From assembly GCA_964649005.1 (NCBI GenBank), contig CAZYMD010000260.1, positions 1-5,371 on the forward strand: DNA of 5,371 nt. Direction: 5' to 3'. The DNA comes from CAZGMJ01 sp964649005 (GTDB lineage Bacteria > Planctomycetota > Phycisphaerae > Sedimentisphaerales > Anaerobacaceae). This document shows, in pieces, positions 1 through 5,309 of this stretch. Each line of letters opens with the position of its first letter. The stretch's first letter is position 1. The translations under genes were made by a program, and so were the position numbers. The notes beneath the pieces are model-generated. The model saw only the letters and a program-made list of their open reading frames with translations. It made no database searches and had not been told where the DNA came from.

Positions 1-118
1 CCCATCCTACTAATTTCACCAAAAATACCGCCTACGGAGACCGCTACGCAGCTCTGTCCTCCAAGTATATCTCATTTATATATTTATGTTAAACTGCTGG
101 AGGCATAGAGTACGCCGC

Positions 119-1447
119 TTATTCAGCCGGCTTCTCGGGCAATCCCGCCTTACGACGCATTTCGTTATCCTCTTCGATCTGCTTCTGAAATTCCTCTTCT
201 GTCATCCACTCGACGTGACTATCCACAAAAAGCACATTGCGACCACCCTTGTGATGGCCAGCTCTGTCGTGCACCATAATCAGCATAGGCTCCACGCTCG
301 TGCCGCCCAGATCGACGCCGCGATAGATATATGGCTTACCACCGCAAAGGAGCATCTTAGGAGGTACTTCCGCTTTTTCGATAAGCGTTTCCAAATCTGG
401 TGGAAACTCGTCATTGTAATCATTCGCATAAATCAGCAGCGCCTTACCCAATCCGCTGAGATTCGTACCACATGTCATGCGCAGGGCAAGCTCCCTTAAA
501 TCCAGAAGCCCTGGCCCGATCAAATCAGTCGCCAGATGCATACACTTGCCGTTATCCAGCGAAACCAACAGCTTTCCACCCTCCACTTTCGGCTCCAGCA
601 TCTCAAGCACAGCATCAATCTTTGGACTCATCTCTCTCAGATCAGGTATCTGGCAAACATACTTGCCAACCGAAGCTAATAGCTCCTTCAACGCCAAAGC
701 TGAACCATCATCCGCTGATTCCACCTTAACGTTCAAAGACATCCGAGGAGGCAAATCTATACTGATAGCTGCCCACTGCAATCCCTTCGTAATAGCGTTT
801 GCAGGAACTTTTATGCCCTGATCGAACATAATAGGCAGTGTCGCTTCCAAAACCTTGCGTGTATCAGCGTTAGGTATAAGCAATACCTGAATCGACGCTT
901 CTCCGGCACCCGCTGTCGCCTTGTCCAATATTGGTCGAGAAACAGATTTCGCCCCTTTACATCGCTCGATGCTCTGTTGGTCACCTGCAAGAACCAAACC
1001 TTCCTTCTGAATACAAGCCCCTCCACCACCTATATCCATATAACTGCCAACCATACTCGAAAGTTCCACAACGTTCATCCCATCGGAAATTGGAAAGGCG
1101 ATGATATAGCCGGGAAAAACATCCATACTCAACACTATATACATTTCCTGGCAGCCTGTAGCTTTGAGCTTCTCCACGAACCCATTCATTTCCTTACGAG
1201 GTTCCTCAAAACTACCCACAATCATCTTGGCCTGTTCGGCCCCCACGATAGGCGTAACAATGTCCGCCATCATATCGAACATAGCACCGACGTCGACACG
1301 CTTTAAATCGATCCGAACGACAGCTATCGTCTGCTCGCTCATACAAGGCGCCAACACCGCAGAGGCCCTCTTAGCATAAACCGACACGGGCCACAATCCT
1401 GTCAGTGCCAAAAGAACAACTATTGCATAAACTCTATTGCGAACCAT
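119..1447 (-). CDS. Exported protein with C-terminal H-X9-D(G)-type (pseudopilin-like) domain
   Basis: A 442-residue protein of unknown function. Residues 1-25 form a Sec signal peptide: basic start, hydrophobic core, likely cut after VYA, so it should act in the periplasm or envelope. Residues about 30-310 are a mixed region with no motif I can name. The C-terminus resembles the tail of planctomycete DUF1559/H-X9-DG proteins: C326, then N329-L330 and a G-x-A-x3-Y segment ending in FPP (348-350), a C368-containing 'LLCGG' turn, and a box with H399, nine residues, then D409-S410-H411. The usual glycine after the aspartate is serine here. Unlike true DUF1559 pseudopilins there is no prepilin N-terminus (no GFTLVE-like cleavage site). 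The start is supported by AGGAGA at 1454-1459, six bases before the ATG. It is the last gene of the sigma-factor operon, 41 nt after its upstream neighbour. The coding call is sure; the role is unknown. Confidence 0.9.
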   Translation of the reverse strand: MVRNRVYAIVVLLALTGLWPVSVYAKRASAVLAPCMSEQTIAVVRIDLKRVDVGAMFDMMADIVTPIVGAEQAKMIVGSFEEPRKEMNGFVEKLKATGCQEMYIVLSMDVFPGYIIAFPISDGMNVVELSSMVGSYMDIGGGGACIQKEGLVLAGDQQSIERCKGAKSVSRPILDKATAGAGEASIQVLLIPNADTRKVLEATLPIMFDQGIKVPANAITKGLQWAAISIDLPPRMSLNVKVESADDGSALALKELLASVGKYVCQIPDLREMSPKIDAVLEMLEPKVEGGKLLVSLDNGKCMHLATDLIGPGLLDLRELALRMTCGTNLSGLGKALLIYANDYNDEFPPDLETLIEKAEVPPKMLLCGGKPYIYRGVDLGGTSVEPMLIMVHDRAGHHKGGRNVLFVDSHVEWMTEEEFQKQIEEDNEMRRKAGLPEKPAE

Positions 1448-1488
1448 GATATTTCTCCTGTATCTAATCTATTGACATCACCGGATTG

Positions 1489-2982
1489 TTACCGAGAAGC
1501 TTTCTTCAATGTTATTTCAAACCGCATCCCATCTCTGGGGCTACCGCCTTCAGGCGCAGGACTCTCCAACACCGCCTTGTCACCTGCAACCTCATAACTA
1601 AACGCACGCCCGTATACAGGATCTATCGGAACCGGCGCTTCCGTTATATCGCCCAGCGACTTGGGAAGCCTCCCATCGTTCCCCGCAGCATACATACGAA
1701 TCGCTTCAACACATTGCATCATCGATAGATCTCGCTCGAAACGCGCCCTTATAAAAGATATTCTCTCAATCGCAGGCGTTGTATACATTAAAATCCTTGC
1801 AATGATGTCATAACGATTCATACTGTGATGCTTTCCCGCTTCCTCATCGGATTTCTTAAGCCCTTCCCTGGCCTGCCAGAAAGGTAAGTTGGTCCACTTG
1901 AATTGCATATCACATACACGACGGTACTCTCGATTCTTGTAGATCAGTATCACCTGCAAAGGAGTCATTGCCTCCACCTCTGCCATGGTCATACCCCGCT
2001 CGAGCAGGCTTTTCTTTGCATCCGGATAGCTCTTCATCGCACTGGCAAGAATCCCTCCCTTCGCTATAAAATTACCTAAGCCGCCATGATCCTCCTCCCC
2101 CATATACGACACTAACTTTTCAGCCAGCTTCAACGCCTGCTCGTTGGACCACACTTCTTTTTCGAGCGTCCTCAATTCCGGCATCTCCAGATATAAAAGC
2201 GAATACTCCACTTGCATCGCCTTGTGCATATCGATCAAAGGTTTGGGAAGCGTCGTCAAAGCCCAGTACAGATTCGGCGTATCGGGCGATTGAACCATAT
2301 TTCGCATCTCTTTGAGCATCATGCCGTCAATTCCAATACCGACCAAACCTTGAATCACAAAAGGACCGTTGCCAACATCTTTGCCCAAACTCATTCCAAT
2401 CCTCAAAGTATCCACCGCCCCGGCCACGTCACCATCAGCCATCTGCACCCGGATCTTCAGAATAAGCAACCTCGCCAAATTGCGATAACCGATCAACTTG
2501 GGCATCTGACACCTCAATCCCTCCTCTCTCACAGGATACTCCCACACGCAATATTCGCACCTGCTCGCCAGATCGGTATAATGTATCGTCGACTCGAACG
2601 TCAACAGCGCCGAGCGAATATCCTTCAAAGGCGTCTCATCGACAGGAATATCACACCATTTATATATCTGCTCACCGTCGAGACTGGGATTCTGGCTCTG
2701 AACGTTGGTCATAATAGACAGCGCCGTATCATAAAGAGCCGCCCCGTTGCCGGGCCGCTGATCTATATATGGAGCCCCCAAAACATATTCCAACGCCGCA
2801 TCAGGCGCCGCCTTCGGATAAAGTGACAATTCGCACGTCCGGATCTCTCTGGGTGCACTACTTCCCCCCCCTGCAATCCGTACCGATTCCGATCCGCTGC
2901 TCCCTTGCGCCCGCTCCACAAACTGCGGCAGACACACAAGCACTACAGCCAATAACAGGACATAGCATCTCTTGGATGACAT
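1489..2982 (-). CDS. Exported planctomycete-type protein of unknown function
   Basis: A 497-residue protein whose first 27 residues are a Sec signal peptide (Lys4-Arg5, a Leu/Val core, likely cut after AQG). C17 lies in the hydrophobic core, but valine at -1 makes a lipobox unlikely. The middle matches a pattern I associate with uncharacterised planctomycete secreted proteins: a paired-cysteine segment (C142-x2-C145), then about 160-230 a helical stretch 'RNLARLLILKIRVQMADGD' followed by 'AVDTLRIGMSLGKD', suggestive of helical-hairpin repeats. The C-terminus (about 413-480) has a helix with MQCVEAIRMYAAGNDGRLP and then 'PIDPVYGRAFSYEV', like the 'LP.DPFTG.PFRY' tail seen after pseudopilin-like helices. 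No catalytic motif is visible. A strong site, AAGGGAGG with GGGAGG at 2989-2994, lies six bases before the ATG. It sits third in the operon, 134 nt behind the small membrane protein, so it could also have its own promoter. Homology is recalled, not searched. Confidence 0.88.
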   Translation of the reverse strand: MSSKRCYVLLLAVVLVCLPQFVERAQGSSGSESVRIAGGGSSAPREIRTCELSLYPKAAPDAALEYVLGAPYIDQRPGNGAALYDTALSIMTNVQSQNPSLDGEQIYKWCDIPVDETPLKDIRSALLTFESTIHYTDLASRCEYCVWEYPVREEGLRCQMPKLIGYRNLARLLILKIRVQMADGDVAGAVDTLRIGMSLGKDVGNGPFVIQGLVGIGIDGMMLKEMRNMVQSPDTPNLYWALTTLPKPLIDMHKAMQVEYSLLYLEMPELRTLEKEVWSNEQALKLAEKLVSYMGEEDHGGLGNFIAKGGILASAMKSYPDAKKSLLERGMTMAEVEAMTPLQVILIYKNREYRRVCDMQFKWTNLPFWQAREGLKKSDEEAGKHHSMNRYDIIARILMYTTPAIERISFIRARFERDLSMMQCVEAIRMYAAGNDGRLPKSLGDITEAPVPIDPVYGRAFSYEVAGDKAVLESPAPEGGSPRDGMRFEITLKKASR

Positions 2983-3060
2983 AGTCAGCCTCCCTTACAA
3001 ATAAACAATGGTTGCCAACGATAAGAGCTTCCAACAAAATGAATCTTCACACCGAGAACA

Positions 3061-3080
3061 GGCTCTTTGAATGCAGAGCC
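3061..3080 (-). other. Small hairpin in the gap between operon genes
   Basis: GGCTCT (3061-3066) and AGAGCC (3075-3080) form a perfect 6-bp stem around an 8-nt loop. It lies in the 134-nt gap between the small membrane protein and the 497-residue exported protein. In the direction of transcription it is followed by TGTTCTCGG rather than a U-run, so it is a poor intrinsic terminator. It could be a processing site, an attenuator or chance. Confidence 0.35.
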
Positions 3081-3116
3081 ATTTTCCCAGACGCCCTCAA
3101 CAAAAAACGATATTCC

Positions 3117-3575
3117 CTAAGTCGACAAAAGGATTTCTTCCAGCTTTTCCTTCGTAATTGGCGGCTCGGCCCCTACAGGCTCCGAATCACTCGCAGGCAG
3201 CCAATCCAAACCGCCATATATCACCGCACTTCGCAGGCGAATATTCTTCCGTAGCGCATCATCAGACTTGCGATCCAAAGGCTCGAACACATCCACCGGC
3301 GCGCTTACATGGTAAACGCTCTGAGTGTCACTCTCCGCGTATTCACGCTCAACTTCAATCACCCTTGCCCCAGGCCTCGACAATATCGAAACCACCAGCG
3401 CGACCGCCAGACAAGCCGCCGCCCCCTGCCACGCTCGCCTTTGCCCGCGCACCGAATTGCGCCCCGCTAAAAACATAACCCTGTCCCGGTTCAGACTCGC
3501 CCGCGCCGGCTTCAATCCCCCCAGCGCCGCCTCCAATTCTCTTTCCGCCGGTGTTAGTCCATTTTCGTTCTGCAT
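3117..3575 (-). CDS. Single-span membrane protein, candidate sigma-factor partner (anti-sigma-like)
   Basis: A 152-residue protein read from the ATG at 3573-3575. The N-terminal block 'LTPAERELEAAL' followed by LKPARASLNRDRVMFLAGR (residues 7-39) is a type I recognise as encoded right behind ECF sigma genes in planctomycetes. A basic patch (QRR) precedes one hydrophobic segment at about 50-66, so the N-terminal part should be cytoplasmic and the C-terminal 85 residues outside. There is no H-x3-C-x2-C zinc anti-sigma motif; the only cysteine is C55, inside the membrane span. A role in holding or tuning the sigma factor is inferred from position and topology only. The reading frame stays open to an ATG at 3689, but that would overlap the sigma gene by 136 nt. 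The chosen start overlaps it by 22 nt and has AGAGAGG about 11 bases upstream, which fits translational coupling. Confidence 0.82.
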   Translation of the reverse strand: MQNENGLTPAERELEAALGGLKPARASLNRDRVMFLAGRNSVRGQRRAWQGAAACLAVALVVSILSRPGARVIEVEREYAESDTQSVYHVSAPVDVFEPLDRKSDDALRKNIRLRSAVIYGGLDWLPASDSEPVGAEPPITKEKLEEILLST

Positions 3576-4057
3576 GATCGTTGCATCCTCTCTTTGATAT
3601 TCCCCAAAGCCGTCTTGTATCGGCTGTGAACCGTCGTCACAGTACTCCCGACGACACCCGCAATCTGCTTCAGTGTCAACTGTCCCCATATCCGCAGCAG
3701 CACCACTTCGCTTTGCTCCTGAGGCAGGGTAAGAAGGATTTCCTCAGCCATCCGCGCGTCGATCAAATCCCCCGGCGTACTCTCGAACCACGCCAGATGC
3801 TCCATCGAAAGCCGTTCCTTGTGCCGCGACCGACACTCCCGCTGCCGAAGCCGTGTAATCGCTTCGTTGCGAACCGTCCGAAACAGCCACGCCTTCACGT
3901 CCCTGGGCGTCACAACTTGCCCCATCAGCCGCGTAAACGCCACCTGCACGCTGTCGCAGGCCGCCTCCTCTCCGAGCCAATTCCGGGCGTACAGCATCAG
4001 ACCGTTGCTGTAAGCATCGTACCACATAGACAAGCTCTCTGAGTCAATCGTTCTCAT
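3554..4057 (-). CDS. ECF-type RNA polymerase sigma-70 family sigma factor
   Basis: A 167-residue alternative sigma factor that should direct RNA polymerase to specific promoters. Region 2 spans about 11-75: YDAYSNGLMLYARNWLG, an acidic D-S-V-Q-V-A-F helix for core binding, then 'VKAWLFRTVRNEAITRLRQR' (54-72) for -10 recognition. Region 4 spans about 105-158: LPQEQSEVVLLRIWGQLTLKQIA, then the helix-turn-helix GSTVTTVHSRYKTALGNI. Region 3 is absent, as in ECF sigmas, and the length is normal. The frame is open upstream to 4234, but that extension has no sigma similarity and runs through a tandem repeat of 38 bp, a period that does not keep frame. The ATG at 4055-4057 was therefore chosen; it has no good Shine-Dalgarno. 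A second in-frame ATG at 4025-4027 would cut into region 2. It is first in a four-gene operon, which it may control. The ECF subgroup is not assigned. Confidence 0.95.
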   Translation of the reverse strand: MRTIDSESLSMWYDAYSNGLMLYARNWLGEEAACDSVQVAFTRLMGQVVTPRDVKAWLFRTVRNEAITRLRQRECRSRHKERLSMEHLAWFESTPGDLIDARMAEEILLTLPQEQSEVVLLRIWGQLTLKQIAGVVGSTVTTVHSRYKTALGNIKERMQRSCRTKMD

Positions 4058-4067
4058 CGTAATCTTT

Positions 4068-4096
4068 ATCTTATCCACCCACACGACGCGCAACCC
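4068..4096 (-). promoter_or_regulatory. Possible promoter of the sigma operon (near-leaderless)
   Basis: On the minus strand TAAGAT (4068-4073) matches the -10 consensus at four of six positions. A weak GGGTTG (4091-4096) lies 17 bp upstream as -35. Transcription would start near 4061, only about four bases before the sigma ATG, which agrees with the missing Shine-Dalgarno. No ECF-type GGAAC/CGTC pair was found at the right spacing, so direct autoregulation by this sigma is not supported here. The weak -35 keeps confidence low. Confidence 0.3.
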
Positions 4097-4101
4097 AGCC
4101 C

Positions 4102-4125
4102 TTTTTACGAAAAATATCGCAAAAA
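4102..4125 (-). promoter_or_regulatory. Phased A/T tracts, possible UP element or bend
   Basis: A T5 run (4102-4106) and two A5 runs (4110-4114 and 4121-4125, starts 11 bp apart) lie just upstream of the proposed sigma promoter. Read on the minus strand, ATATTTTTCGTAAAAA resembles an UP element (A/T tract, T-run, short gap, A-run). It falls at about -41 to -64 from the proposed start near 4061, the expected place. The one-turn spacing also suggests intrinsic curvature. Confidence 0.35.
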
Positions 4126-4140
4126 TACTCATCTTAGTGG

Positions 4141-4236
4141 CGAGCCCGTCCCGCCCTTGCATCAAACTCTCCCCGCAGCAAGGCCGTCTCGGCCATGCAT
4201 CAAACTCTCCTCGCAGCAAGTCCATCCCGGCCATGC
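4141..4236. repeat. 38-bp tandem repeat, about 2.5 copies
   Basis: Two adjacent units, 4159-4196 and 4197-4234, are identical at 34 of 38 positions; each begins GCATCAAACTCTCC and ends CGGCCAT. A degraded partial copy (4141-4158) precedes them in register. The first full unit contains a hairpin across the unit boundary (4178-4198): GCA, A-A mismatch, GGCC, a GTCTC loop, GGCC, TGC. The second unit has lost part of this dyad. The period is not a multiple of three, which argues against coding. Confidence 0.85.
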
Positions 4237-4241
4237 GTCCC

Positions 4242-4266
4242 GCTGGTCAGCCATTGGCGGACCAGC
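4242..4266. promoter_or_regulatory. Strong 25-nt dyad, candidate operator or RNA hairpin
   Basis: GCTGGTC (4242-4248) and GACCAGC (4260-4266) pair perfectly over 7 bp. Inside, after one A-G mismatch, GCC (4250-4252) pairs with GGC (4256-4258) around an ATT loop. Neither strand has a T-run after the stem, so it is not an intrinsic terminator. It lies 159 nt before the rightward gene and 185 nt before the sigma start, upstream of both proposed promoters, which suits a binding site better than a leader structure. Confidence 0.55.
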
Positions 4267-4333
4267 AAAAATGAACAAGGGCAGGATGCCATCGCTACAA
4301 ACATCAATCGCACACACCGTTTATTACCTCCTC

Positions 4334-4362
4334 TTGACATGCCGGCAAACCAACCCTAACAT
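4334..4362 (+). promoter_or_regulatory. Sigma-70 type promoter of the rightward membrane-protein gene
   Basis: A perfect TTGACA (4334-4339) is followed after 17 bp by TAACAT (4357-4362), four of six matches to TATAAT. The start of transcription would be near 4369, giving a leader of about 56 nt. The octamer ATTACCTC occurs just before the -35 (4323-4330) and again overlapping the end of the -10 (4361-4368), a possible operator pair. Confidence 0.6.
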
Positions 4363-4407
4363 TACCTCATACTGGGAACACGCAATAGCAGTCGTGCCAT
4401 AGAACTC

Positions 4408-4420
4408 TACCTCGGAGGTA
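4408..4420 (+). promoter_or_regulatory. Dyad overlapping the ribosome binding site
   Basis: TACCTC (4408-4413), a central G, and GAGGTA (4415-4420) form a perfect hyphenated palindrome. It contains the Shine-Dalgarno GGAGG (4414-4418), six bases before the ATG at 4425. As RNA it can fold into a 5-bp stem with a CGG loop and hide part of the ribosome binding site. As DNA it could be an operator. The half-site TACCTC is the core of the octamers around the promoter. Confidence 0.45.
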
Positions 4421-4424
4421 TATT

Positions 4425-4949
4425 ATGGACGCTAAGACATACGAACAATTCCCGCCGCACCTCGTCGCACCATGCCTCGCCATCAATATCGCAATCTACG
4501 CCATCGGCGCCTACCTTCTAAGCCGTCTCGGCCTCCTGTACATGGCCCTGTACCTGACCTTCTGCCTCTGCCTCGAAATCAGGCTCCTCGCCTGCCACTG
4601 CCCCAACTGCTACTACTACGGCCATCTCTGCGCCTTCGCAAAAGGCAAAATATCCTCATGGTTCTTCAAAAAAGGCTCCCCCGACCAATTCGCAGCCAAA
4701 GAAATCTCATGGAAAACCATGATCCCCGATTTCCTCGTCTCCCTCATTCCCATTGGTATAGGCATCTATCTCCTAATCAGAAACTTCTCAATTCTGATCC
4801 TCGCCCTGATCCTCCTCATCTTCGCCCTCGCCATGCCCATCACCGGCCTAATAAGAACCAAAATCGCCTGCAAACACTGCAAACAAAAAACCCTAACCTG
4901 CCCCGCAGAAAAACTCTTCGCAAAAAAACCCGAAGCCACCACAAACTAA
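4425..4949 (+). CDS. Four-helix membrane protein with two C-x2-C-x6-C motifs, unknown function
   Basis: A 174-residue integral membrane protein. Hydrophobic segments lie at about 12-32, 35-52, 100-118 and 121-143. After the second helix comes C57-x-C59-x2-C62-YYYGHL-C69 and a lysine-rich loop (KGKISSWFFKKG). After the fourth comes C149-x2-C152-x6-C159 followed by PAEKLF and a basic tail. By the positive-inside rule both cysteine clusters face the cytoplasm. The shared C-x2-C-x6-C spacing suggests metal binding or redox chemistry and an internal duplication. I have a vague memory of similar 'CPNCYYYG..C' and 'C..C......CPAE' membrane proteins in bacteria and archaea, but cannot name a family. 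The start has GGAGG six bases upstream and a good promoter. It is divergent from the sigma operon, so it may or may not be linked to it. Codons are strikingly C-rich. The coding call is firm. Confidence 0.92.
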   Translation: MDAKTYEQFPPHLVAPCLAINIAIYAIGAYLLSRLGLLYMALYLTFCLCLEIRLLACHCPNCYYYGHLCAFAKGKISSWFFKKGSPDQFAAKEISWKTMIPDFLVSLIPIGIGIYLLIRNFSILILALILLIFALAMPITGLIRTKIACKHCKQKTLTCPAEKLFAKKPEATTN

Positions 4950-4981
4950 CTATCCTTGCCTACCCCATACCCCAATACGGT

Positions 4982-5019
4982 GTCATTGCGAAGGAGCCGA
5001 AGGCGACTGCGGCAATCTC
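4982..5019 (+). repeat. GTCATTGCGA-type intergenic palindromic repeat
   Basis: Begins GTCATTGCGAAGG and ends CGGCAATCTC. The outer arms ATTGC (4985-4989) and GCAAT (5012-5016) pair, with an inner GCC-GAA-GGC hairpin (4996-5004). I recognise this string as a type scattered between genes in many bacterial genomes; copy number in this genome cannot be seen. Confidence 0.7.
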
Positions 5020-5066
5020 ATACCCATACGCATAAAAAGCCACACACGCATACAGCCCGACTTTAT

Positions 5067-5083
5067 CCTGAAATTTATTCAGG
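5067..5083. repeat. CCTGAA/TTCAGG hairpin, dispersed-type repeat
   Basis: CCTGAA (5067-5072) and TTCAGG (5078-5083) form a 6-bp stem around ATTTA, inside an ACTTTATCCTGAA...CAGGACCTT context that I also associate with dispersed repeats. It lies 118 nt past the membrane-protein gene and no T-run follows on the plus strand, so terminator function is weakly supported. Confidence 0.45.
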
Positions 5084-5175
5084 ACCTTAACATCCTGCAT
5101 CAAGAACCGACGCGCAAGCATACATAAGGCACCTAACATATTCACAGCCATCTGCCGTTTTAATCACCACCACTC

Positions 5176-5225
5176 GTCATCTCGACCAAAGGGACACCGA
5201 AGGCGTCCCGAAGCGGAGAGATATC
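5176..5225 (+). repeat. GTCATCTCGACC-type intergenic palindromic repeat
   Basis: Begins GTCATCTCGACC and ends GGAGAGATATC. The outer arms ATCTC (5179-5183) and GAGAT (5218-5222) pair. An inner 5-bp stem GGGAC (5191-5195) with GTCCC (5205-5209) encloses a 9-nt loop. Its plan, a GTCA head, outer arms and an inner hairpin, is the same as that of the repeat at 4982-5019. Confidence 0.65.
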
Positions 5226-5272
5226 CCCACCGCATAAGAAGCCACCTATGTCCCCATTCAAATCCGCCTGCC

Positions 5273-5288
5273 CCGTGCCCCGACACGG
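5273..5288. repeat. Short CCGTG/CACGG hairpin
   Basis: CCGTG (5273-5277) and CACGG (5284-5288) pair over 5 bp around CCCCGA. It directly precedes the GTCATTCCCGCG repeats and may be the right end of a degraded neighbouring element. Confidence 0.35.
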
Positions 5289-5289
5289 A

Positions 5290-5308
5290 GTCATTCCCGC
5301 GTACCCAC
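5290..5308 (+). repeat. Truncated GTCATTCCCGCG repeat
   Basis: The first 12 bases, GTCATTCCCGCG (5290-5301), are identical to the head of the complete copy starting 20 bp later, but the right arm is missing and TACCCAC follows. This is a decayed or incomplete copy. Confidence 0.6.
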
Positions 5309-5309
5309 T

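Larger units (their letters stand above)
4058..4424. other. Divergent regulatory region, no gene
   Basis: This 367-nt stretch separates the leftward sigma operon from the rightward cysteine-rich membrane protein. I see no credible gene. From left to right it holds a possible leftward promoter, phased A/T tracts, a 38-bp tandem repeat, a strong dyad, a rightward sigma-70 type promoter and a dyad around the rightward ribosome binding site, each listed separately. Confidence 0.8.

Noticed and set aside
52..110. Terminator after the last operon gene
   Set aside because: CTCT-CCTCCA (52-63) can pair with TGGAGG-AGAG (98-110), but the loop is 34 nt, the stem is interrupted and no U-run follows. 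The true terminator may lie outside the window.
1472..1500. TTGACA in the 41-nt gap between the two exported-protein genes
   Set aside because: It reads rightward, where no gene starts, and there is no -10 at 17 bp.
2212..2826. 204-residue plus-strand frame antisense to the 497-residue gene
   Set aside because: Composition rich in His, Arg and Gln, no domain, no Shine-Dalgarno; the opposite strand has a clear signal peptide and family pattern.
3117..3575. Zinc-binding anti-sigma (ZAS) protein
   Set aside because: The H-x3-C-x2-C motif is absent; the only cysteine is in the membrane span.
3576..3689. Longer start for the small membrane protein (190 residues)
   Set aside because: It would overlap the sigma gene's region 4 by 136 nt, and the extra residues look like an out-of-frame reading of it; the ATG at 3573-3575 fits the family N-terminus.
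3581..4042. 153-residue plus-strand frame antisense to the sigma gene
   Set aside because: Pro/Arg/His-rich antisense shadow of an unmistakable sigma factor.
4058..4234. N-terminal extension of the sigma factor (226-residue version)
   Set aside because: The extra 59 residues have no sigma similarity, cross a 38-bp tandem repeat that shifts frame, and cover the likely promoter.
4141..4236. CRISPR array
   Set aside because: The units abut directly with no spacers, and no cas gene is present.
4472..5035. 187-residue plus-strand frame overlapping the membrane-protein gene
   Set aside because: Arg/Pro-rich shadow in the +1-type frame of a C-rich gene, running on into the repeats.
4960..5151. 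63-residue minus-strand reading frame in the right-hand spacer
   Set aside because: It is a translation of the dispersed repeats (GTCATTGCG element and CCTGAA hairpin), with no credible domain or ribosome binding site.
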